Below are positions 6,563 through 10,213 of a DNA stretch of 10,213 nt, in pieces (position 1 is the stretch's first letter; every line of letters starts with the position of its first letter). The stretch spans positions 1-10,213 of the forward strand of contig JAGWZP010000023.1 in the NCBI GenBank assembly GCA_018968865.1. Reading direction: 5' to 3'. Origin of the DNA: Patescibacteria group bacterium. Lineage in GTDB: Bacteria > Patescibacteria > Paceibacteria > UBA9973 > UBA2103. The translations under genes and the position numbers were made by a program. Under the pieces are notes generated by a model that made no database searches, was not told the DNA's origin, and saw nothing but the letters and a program-made list of their open reading frames with translations.

Positions 6563-6979
6563 ATGCAATTCACCATCCATGCCGACGGGGGATCGCGAGG
6601 GAACCCGGGGCCCGCGGGCGCGGGCGCGATGATACGCGACCATCTGGGCAACGCGGTCGCGAGTGTTTCGCAATATCTGGGCACGCGCACGAATAACTAC
6701 GCCGAGTATGAAGCGGTCATCCTCGCCTTCCAGACGCTCGCGAAACTCGTCGGAAAGAAAGTGAGTACGACCGAGGTGACAGTGAAGATGGACAGCGAGC
6801 TGGTGGTGAAGCAGATGAAAGGGCAGTACAAGGTGAAGCACCCGGTTCTGAAAGAGCAGTACGCGCGCCTCACGCGCGCCGCGGGCGCGTTCGGTAAGGT
6901 CACCTTCACCCACGTCTTCCGCGAAGAGAACAGCGACGCCGACGCCCTCGCCAACGAAGCGATGGATAGGGGTGCGTAG
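6563..6979 (+). CDS. rnhA: Ribonuclease HI
   Basis: The enzyme cleaves the RNA strand of RNA-DNA hybrids, removing R-loops and primers. The 138 residues contain the full acidic active site: Asp8 in HADGGSRGNPGPAG (6-19), Glu48 in NNYAEYEA (44-51), Asp77 in VKMDSELV (74-81), and Asp127 in NSDADALAN (123-131). The K-M-K-G-Q-Y-K-V-K-H-P segment (85-94) is the usual basic part of this short RNase HI type. An in-frame ATG at 6497 would add 22 residues, but those codons are the tail of recJ and its terminator repeat, and the family begins M-x-x-x-I-x-x-D-G-G. ATG 6563 is therefore used. The next gene's -10 overlaps this gene's stop. Confidence 0.95.
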   Translation: MQFTIHADGGSRGNPGPAGAGAMIRDHLGNAVASVSQYLGTRTNNYAEYEAVILAFQTLAKLVGKKVSTTEVTVKMDSELVVKQMKGQYKVKHPVLKEQYARLTRAAGAFGKVTFTHVFREENSDADALANEAMDRGA

Positions 6980-6985
6980 TATAAT
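6980..6985 (+). promoter_or_regulatory. Consensus -10 element for the small membrane protein (leaderless)
   Basis: A perfect TATAAT at 6980-6985 begins one base after the RNase HI stop and ends 7 nt before ATG 6993. This is the strongest -10 in the window, and it decides the start: the in-frame GTG at 6972 lies upstream of it and so would not be transcribed. Confidence 0.6.
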
Positions 6986-6992
6986 TCAAACT

Positions 6993-7301
6993 ATGGAAAC
7001 TAACCGCGTGGAAAAATTCCGATTCCTTCCGGGTCTTGCAGGTCTTTTTGTCGGCTTTATTATGTGGTTCCTTTTCTCCGCTATTTTTGGTATCAGCCAA
7101 GGAGTCACTCACCAAAAAACAGGGGGTCTTCTATTGGCATTAAGTTTTGCAGTGATGATACTCGCTCCTTTGTGGTATTGGATTCTGAGAATCCCTTATA
7201 TAGTGGGTAAAGAAAAGAATAAGCGATGGTTAAAAATGATTCCTGTCGTGGTTTGGTGGTTTATATTTGTACTTGTAATCTTCGCGGGTTTATCTAAGTA
7301 G
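6993..7301 (+). CDS. Small three-helix membrane protein of unknown function
   Basis: I do not recognise a family. The 102-residue product has a basic N-terminus (METNRVEKFR) and three hydrophobic segments at about 12-34, 45-67 and 84-99. A lysine-rich loop, VGKEKNKRWLK, precedes the last segment, and the tail is short. The aromatic residues at helix ends (WYW, VVWWF) are typical of integral membrane proteins. The positive-inside rule would place the N-terminus and the KEKNKRWLK loop in the cytosol, which needs either an even number of crossings between them or one segment that does not fully cross. The gene is more AT-rich than recJ and rnhA and opens the low-GC stretch that includes the next gene, consistent with acquired DNA. 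It appears to have its own promoter. Confidence 0.7.
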   Translation: METNRVEKFRFLPGLAGLFVGFIMWFLFSAIFGISQGVTHQKTGGLLLALSFAVMILAPLWYWILRIPYIVGKEKNKRWLKMIPVVVWWFIFVLVIFAGLSK

Positions 7302-7357
7302 GGTGTTGGGGATTCCCGTTACAGTCGTTTCGTAATTTGCGAGCGGGGTGGGGCGTG

Positions 7358-7363
7358 TAGAAT
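7358..7363 (+). promoter_or_regulatory. Putative -10 element of the DUF2726-like gene (leaderless)
   Basis: TAGAAT, directly preceded by TG, ends 6 nt before ATG 7370. No ribosome site lies in the 68-bp gap 7302-7369. TTTGCG at 7336-7341 is a weak -35 candidate at 16-bp spacing. Confidence 0.5.
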
Positions 7364-7369
7364 ACAGAG

Positions 7370-8020
7370 ATGGATTCACCACTAATTCTAGCAATCGCCG
7401 TTCTTGTAATTTTGTTGATCGCAATAATTCTCTTCAAAGCACGGACGGTGGTTGGATTAAAGTTACCGTACACAACACGACTAAGTCTTTTTAATAGGAG
7501 CGAGGCGGCTTTCTTTTTAGAACTTAAAAAACAATTACCTGAAGGTTTCAATGTTTTCCCGAAAGTGCGAATGATTGATTTTCTCGAAATCGACTCTCGT
7601 GCTACTCGTAGCCCTATTTGGCTTCATAAAATTTGGGCCAAACATGTTGATTTTTTGATTTGTGATAGAAACTTTAAGCCAATACTTGCAATAGAGGTGA
7701 ACGGCGGCTCACACAATTCTCCCCAAAAAATACAGAGGGATGTGTTTGTAAAAAATGTGTATGCGGCAGCAGGTCTTCCTTTGGAAGCTGTAAATGTCGG
7801 AAGTCAATTCAATGATGTTATTAATTCTATAGTCACTAAAATTCTCTCGAAAGAATCACCCCCCGTCCCATCCGGCCGATCAATGAATTCCCTTATCGCC
7901 ATCGTTTCGGGATTCGCGAGCGGAGTGTTCCTCCGCTCGCTTTCTTTTCCCCTTCATGAGCAACTATCCACAACTTGTCGCTATAGCGACAAGTCTTTGA
8001 TACCTTGGTGGTTAGAATGA
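7370..8020 (+). CDS. Membrane-anchored DUF2726 / PD-(D/E)XK-like protein with a fused comEC-like tail
   Basis: Of the 216 residues, 4-22 form a single N-terminal membrane helix followed by a KAR stop-transfer signal. Residues about 38-160 resemble DUF2726, a restriction-endonuclease-like fold: RSEAAFFLELKKQLP (43-57), WAKHVDFLICDRNFKPILAIEVNG (89-112), then RDVFVKNVYAAAGLPLEAV (123-141). Glu45, Asp94 and Glu109-Val-Asn111 would be the metal site, with Asn where classical enzymes have Lys. Activity is therefore uncertain. The domain should end near residue 165. Residues 172-216 are something else: an in-frame comEC-like start at 7883, then translation through the 38-bp repeat to TGA 8018-8020, which overlaps the -10 of the next gene. 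The gene is AT-rich relative to recJ and comEC. The domain call is from memory of the family. Confidence 0.65.
   Translation: MDSPLILAIAVLVILLIAIILFKARTVVGLKLPYTTRLSLFNRSEAAFFLELKKQLPEGFNVFPKVRMIDFLEIDSRATRSPIWLHKIWAKHVDFLICDRNFKPILAIEVNGGSHNSPQKIQRDVFVKNVYAAAGLPLEAVNVGSQFNDVINSIVTKILSKESPPVPSGRSMNSLIAIVSGFASGVFLRSLSFPLHEQLSTTCRYSDKSLIPWWLE
7883..7948 (+). pseudogene. comEC-like 5' gene fragment
   Basis: Codons from ATG 7883 read MNSLIAIVSGFASGVFLRSL, against MGILIAVVAGFASGVFLRSL for the real comEC at 8715. The first 30 bases differ at about 12 positions, several of them synonymous. The next 31 (7913-7943 and 8745-8775) are identical. The match stops at about codon 21 and no other comEC sequence follows. 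It looks like the stump of a second, diverged comEC allele, in frame with the DUF2726-like gene. The alternative is an inserted palindrome with chance similarity upstream. Confidence 0.6.
7916..7948 (+). terminator. Terminator-like GC-rich hairpin with T tract (copy 1)
   Basis: GCGAGCGGAG (7916-7925) pairs perfectly with CTCCGCTCGC (7931-7940) around TGTTC, followed by TTTCTTTT. By structure it is a strong factor-independent terminator and could end transcription from the DUF2726-like gene before the PaaX-like gene. The same hairpin recurs inside comEC at 8748-8772. Confidence 0.55.
7965..8002. repeat. 38-bp direct repeat, copy 1, with a perfect 22-bp palindrome
   Basis: Identical over all 38 bases to 8638-8675. 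Its core (7973-7994) is a perfect uninterrupted palindrome with half-site ACTTGTCGCTA. The left flank reads TATCCACA and the right flank ends CTTTGATA. It lies just upstream of the PaaX-like gene, with the palindrome centre about 41 bp before the start codon, overlapping the -35 region. That is a typical place for an autorepressor operator. It is also translated as the tail of the upstream ORF. Confidence 0.85.
8013..8018 (+). promoter_or_regulatory. Putative -10 element of the PaaX/Cas2-like gene (leaderless)
   Basis: TAGAAT ends 6 nt before ATG 8025, and its last base is the first base of the upstream TGA stop. No ribosome site is present. The 22-bp palindrome covers the expected -35 position (7990-7995), so a protein bound there would block this promoter. 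Confidence 0.5.
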
Positions 8021-8024
8021 CGGC

Positions 8025-8609
8025 ATGGGATTGATGGAGAAGAAAGCGCGAAAGGAACGGCGGTGGGGGACATTCCAGAAAGCGATGCTTACGGCCGTGG
8101 TGCTGGGCGGCGTTGTGGTTGTCGCCGCGACGATACCGAATGCCGCCGCGCTTCTGAAGTATTTCCCCGGATACAAGAAAGGTGCCAAGTTTAATTACCA
8201 AGCGAAGTCCGCGCTCGGACGACTCGCGGCGAAAGGCCTCATTACCTTTACCGAAAAGAACGGCAAACGTTTTGCACGGATAACAGAAAAAGGGAAGCGG
8301 GTACTTCAGATGGAGTCAGAGCGAACGACAATGGCGAAAAAGAGGAGGTGGGACAGACGCTGGCGCGTTGTCACTTTCGACGTGCCAGAAAAACGCAAAA
8401 ATGTCCGTGCAAGCCTCCGTCGCTTTATGAATGAATATGGGTTTGTACGGCTACAAGATAGCGTATGGATTTATCCATACGACTGCGAAGATCTCATCGC
8501 CCTCGCGAAAGCCAACTTCCGCATTGGTGCCGACGTTCTCTATATGATTGTGGAACGTCTTGAGCATGACAAACACCTCCGCGAGCATTTCGCGCTTCCA
8601 GCCGAATAA
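8025..8609 (+). CDS. PaaX-like transcriptional regulator with a Cas2-like C-terminal domain
   Basis: This is a 194-residue protein. A basic N-terminus is followed by a hydrophobic segment at 21-39, either a membrane anchor or a buried first helix. A winged-helix region (about 56-95) contains SALGRLAAKGLITFTEKNGKR and ARITEKGKRVL. From about 108 the protein matches the Cas2-like ferredoxin-fold domain of PaaX proteins: RRWRVVTFDVPEKRKNVRASLRRFM (111-135), GFVRLQDSVWIYPYDCEDLIAL (139-160) and IGADVLYMIVERLEHDKHLREHF (167-189). Asp119 is at the position of the conserved Cas2 Asp. Such proteins are frequent in CPR genomes and are sometimes labelled Cas2, but no CRISPR array or cas1 is present. 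Identical 38-bp palindrome repeats lie on both sides, and comEC follows. I infer a DNA-binding regulator of itself and perhaps comEC. Confidence 0.78.
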   Translation: MGLMEKKARKERRWGTFQKAMLTAVVLGGVVVVAATIPNAAALLKYFPGYKKGAKFNYQAKSALGRLAAKGLITFTEKNGKRFARITEKGKRVLQMESERTTMAKKRRWDRRWRVVTFDVPEKRKNVRASLRRFMNEYGFVRLQDSVWIYPYDCEDLIALAKANFRIGADVLYMIVERLEHDKHLREHFALPAE

Positions 8610-8637
8610 AACAGTAGGGGATGGGGGATGGAGAGGG

Positions 8638-8675
8638 TATCCACAACTTGTCGCTATAGCGACAAGTCTTTGATA
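8638..8675. repeat. 38-bp direct repeat, copy 2, with the same 22-bp palindrome
   Basis: Exact copy of 7965-8002, 673 bp downstream, in the 105-bp gap between the PaaX-like gene and comEC. Palindrome at 8646-8667; centre about 58 bp before the comEC ATG, upstream of the likely -35. This spacing would suit an activator, or repression by looping with copy 1. The rest of the gap (8610-8637) is G-rich with no feature I recognise. Confidence 0.85.
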
Positions 8676-8702
8676 GCTCCTATTTCTCTGAAAACTCTTT
8701 GT

Positions 8703-8708
8703 TAGGAT
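8703..8708 (+). promoter_or_regulatory. Putative -10 element of comEC (leaderless)
   Basis: TAGGAT, preceded by TGT as in an extended -10, ends 6 nt before ATG 8715. The AGGA within it sits 7 nt from the ATG, so it could instead be a weak ribosome site. Both readings are possible. Confidence 0.4.
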
Positions 8709-8714
8709 ACATCC

Positions 8715-10213
8715 ATGGGCATTCTTATTGCCGTCGTGGCAGGGTTCGCGAGCGGAGTGTTCCTCCGCTCGCTTTTTTATTTCGGCTGGGAACCGGTGGC
8801 GTTTGTACTGATTCTCGCGGCGCTGTTTGGCGGAGCAATACTTTTTGCGGGGTCGCGGCGAGTGTATTCACTCGCCGCGGTGTTTCTATTGTGCGTCGCA
8901 TTCGGAATGGTGCGTTCGACGGTTGCCGACACACCCGCACCGGAAGCATTTCTGCGTGACCTGCGGCACCGCGTGTCATACGAAGGCGTCGTGGTGAGCG
9001 ACTCGGATGTGCGCGAGAAGAATCAGCGCATCGGGATTGAGGTGGGGGATGTGGGGATGCTCGCGGTGATGCCGCTCTCGGCGGATGTACGCGTGGGCGA
9101 CCGCGTGCGCGTGTACGGCACGCTCTCGCTCCCGCAAGCATTTGAGACAGAGAACGGCCGCACCTTCCGCTACGACAAGTATCTACAGGCGCGCGGCATC
9201 CGCTTCCTCATTTCATTCGGTTCCATATATACGGTAGAACCGGCGCCGTGGTATTCAGTGCCGGCAATGCTTGCGAGCGTGAAGCATGCATTCTTGGACG
9301 GACTCAGCCGCGCCTTGCCGATGCCCGCGTCGGCGCTCGCGGGCGGCATCGTGATAGGAGGAAAAGCAGGGCTCGGTACCGCACTCACCGACGCCTTCAC
9401 GCGCTCGGGACTCGTGCAGATCATCGTGCTCTCCGGATACAACGTGATGATAGTGGCCGAATGGGTGATGGCCTTCCTCGCACTCTTCCTCTTGCCCCGC
9501 CGGCTCCAGTTCTTCGCCGGCGGGGCGGCGCTCCTCCTCTTCGTCGGCATCGCCGGCATCTCTGCCACGGCCGTGCGCGCCGCCATCATGGCGCTCATTG
9601 CGCTCTATGCGCGCGCGACCGGGCGTTCCTACGCCGCGAGTCGCGCGCTTCTCTTCGCCATCCTCCTCATGCTCATATGGAATCCGCTCTACCTCTGCTT
9701 TGACCCGGGCTTCGGCCTCTCCGTCGCCGCGACCGCGGGCATCATATCGCTCGCGCCGATTATTGAAAGAATAATGGACATCGCAAGTCCTTTATCGGAA
9801 AAAGGACTTGCGATGTCCCCCCATGATTTTTGGAAGAATACGATCGCGACGACGCTCGCGGCACAAGTTGCGGTATTGCCGCTCCTCCTCTACAACATCG
9901 GGCTCCTCTCGCTCGTCGCCTTGCCGGCAAACCTCCTTGTCAATCCGCTCGTGCCGCTCGCGATGGCCGCTTCCGCTGTCGCGGGCGTCGCCGGGATGAC
10001 CGTCGGGCCGTTCGTCCCGCTTGCCGCCGTCATCACAGGACTCCCCGCGCACCTCTTGATGCGTTATTTCATCTTTATCGTAGAAAAAAGTTCTGCATTG
10101 CCGTATGCGGCGTTTACCGTCGGGCGTTTCTCGTTCCTTCTTGTTCTCGCAAGCTATGCGGCGCTTATCTTCATCGCTTCGTCAAAACGTTTCTCGACGA
10201 CTGACCAATTTAA
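8715..10213 (+). CDS. comEC: ComEC/Rec2-type DNA-uptake channel (3' end beyond window)
   Basis: ComEC forms the inner-membrane channel that admits single-stranded DNA during transformation. The frame is open from ATG 8715 to the window edge (499 codons). Order: two or three N-terminal membrane helices (to about 67); a soluble OB-like DUF4131 region (about 88-175: YEGVVVSDSD, GDRVRVYGTL, YDKYLQARGI); then the polytopic Competence domain. Its hallmark helix is GLVQIIVLSGYNVMIVAEW, followed by GIAGISATAVRAAIMALIALYARATGRS, FDPGFGLSVAATAGIISLAP, and LAAQVAVLPLLLYNIGLLSLVALPANLLVNPLVPLAM. No metallo-beta-lactamase domain is reached; many CPR ComECs lack it. The coding sequence contains four perfect inverted repeats, one a 43-bp element between GIISLAP and the next helices. 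Local context: palindrome repeat and PaaX-like gene immediately upstream. Confidence 0.93.
   Translation, partial: MGILIAVVAGFASGVFLRSLFYFGWEPVAFVLILAALFGGAILFAGSRRVYSLAAVFLLCVAFGMVRSTVADTPAPEAFLRDLRHRVSYEGVVVSDSDVREKNQRIGIEVGDVGMLAVMPLSADVRVGDRVRVYGTLSLPQAFETENGRTFRYDKYLQARGIRFLISFGSIYTVEPAPWYSVPAMLASVKHAFLDGLSRALPMPASALAGGIVIGGKAGLGTALTDAFTRSGLVQIIVLSGYNVMIVAEWVMAFLALFLLPRRLQFFAGGAALLLFVGIAGISATAVRAAIMALIALYARATGRSYAASRALLFAILLMLIWNPLYLCFDPGFGLSVAATAGIISLAPIIERIMDIASPLSEKGLAMSPHDFWKNTIATTLAAQVAVLPLLLYNIGLLSLVALPANLLVNPLVPLAMAASAVAGVAGMTVGPFVPLAAVITGLPAHLLMRYFIFIVEKSSALPYAAFTVGRFSFLLVLASYAALIFIASSKRFSTTDQF
8748..8778 (+). repeat. Terminator-like hairpin inside the start of comEC (copy 2)
   Basis: GCGAGCGGAG (8748-8757) pairs with CTCCGCTCGC (8763-8772) around TGTTC, followed by six T. 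It covers codons 12-21 (ASGVFLRSL) and is identical to 7916-7940. It has all parts of an intrinsic terminator only 33 nt into the gene. It may be an attenuator released by translating ribosomes, or just a repeat tolerated in the coding sequence. Confidence 0.6.
8854..8879. repeat. Perfect hairpin inside comEC, 11-bp stem and 4-nt loop
   Basis: CGCGGCGAGTG (8854-8864) is the exact reverse complement of CACTCGCCGCG (8869-8879), with loop TATT. It is read in frame as SRRVYSLAA between two N-terminal membrane segments. Confidence 0.75.
9494..9526. repeat. Perfect inverted repeat inside comEC, 11-bp stem and 11-nt loop
   Basis: GCCCCGCCGGC (9494-9504) is the exact reverse complement of GCCGGCGGGGC (9516-9526). 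It is read as LPRRLQFFAGGAA in a short loop between membrane helices of the Competence domain. Confidence 0.6.
9776..9818. repeat. 43-bp inverted-repeat element in comEC: two GGACATCGCAAGTCC units head to head
   Basis: An 18-bp perfect stem (9776-9793 with 9801-9818) encloses a 7-nt loop. Each arm carries the 15-mer GGACATCGCAAGTCC, on the plus strand at 9776-9790 and on the minus strand at 9818-9804. The minus-strand copy matches the recJ terminator region 6508-6528 over 21 bases. Read in frame, it gives the loop peptide MDIASPLSEKGLAMSP between two membrane regions. Confidence 0.85.

Noticed and set aside
6972..6992. GTG 6972 as start of the small membrane protein
   Set aside because: It precedes the perfect TATAAT, so it would not be in the transcript; the resulting MRSIIQT adds no recognisable feature.
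7973..7994. 22-bp palindrome as a transcription terminator
   Set aside because: It has no loop and is followed by CTTTGATA rather than a T run; its position before a promoter suits an operator better.
8025..8609. Genuine CRISPR-associated Cas2
   Set aside because: The C-terminal domain is Cas2-like, but the N-terminal winged helix, the length and the lack of cas1 or any repeat-spacer array fit a PaaX-type regulator.
7964..8645. Replication origin based on DnaA-box-like octamers
   Set aside because: Only two imperfect boxes occur, inside a repeat, with no AT-rich unwinding region and no dnaA or dnaN nearby.
7965..8675. Integron or phage attachment sites around the PaaX-like gene
   Set aside because: No integrase, recombinase or transposase gene is present in the window, so attachment-site function cannot be supported.

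Overview
The window most resembles a Patescibacteria (CPR) genome of the Parcubacteria type. The evidence is the compact layout, the CPR-style forms of TpiA, PGK, RecJ and ComEC, a PaaX/Cas2-like small protein of the kind common in that group, and near absence of Shine-Dalgarno sequences. TGA is used as a stop, so code 25 (Gracilibacteria/Absconditabacteria) is excluded. Core genes are GC-rich by eye. The stretch at about 6990-7860 and the middle of the third pilus gene are clearly more AT-rich. These assignments come from reading the sequence; no database was searched.

Layout. 1-2489: the end of a type IV pilus operon: the C-terminus of PilC, then PilV-like, PilW-like and PilX-like minor pilins. 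2524-4430: glycolysis pair tpiA-pgk. 4422-4754 (minus): a HIT-family hydrolase, tail-to-tail with pgk and divergent from recJ (4780-6504) across a 25-bp gap. 6563-6979: ribonuclease HI. 6993-7301: a small membrane protein of unknown function. 7370-8020: a membrane-anchored DUF2726 nuclease-like protein whose last 45 codons are a foreign tail containing a comEC-like 5' fragment. 8025-8609: the PaaX/Cas2-like winged-helix protein, flanked by two identical 38-bp repeats that each contain a perfect 22-bp palindrome. 8715 to the end: comEC, still open at the window edge. No tRNA, rRNA, CRISPR array or insertion sequence was recognised.

Together these genes suggest a DNA-uptake and processing theme: pilus tip proteins, the ComEC channel, RecJ and RNase HI. 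The PaaX-like gene, sitting between two palindromes directly upstream of comEC, is a candidate regulator of it.

The most unusual signal is the number of perfect inverted repeats, several of them inside coding sequence and read in frame. The clearest is an 81-bp (27-codon) block inserted in the prepilin leader of the PilW-like gene. It is bounded by TTTAC repeats, and removing it restores a canonical RGFTLVE cleavage motif. A second dispersed palindromic unit (GGACATCGCAAGTCC) occurs three times: once as the recJ terminator and twice, head to head, inside comEC. A second theme is a TATAAT-like hexamer 6-9 nt before most operon-leading ATGs, which suggests leaderless transcription.
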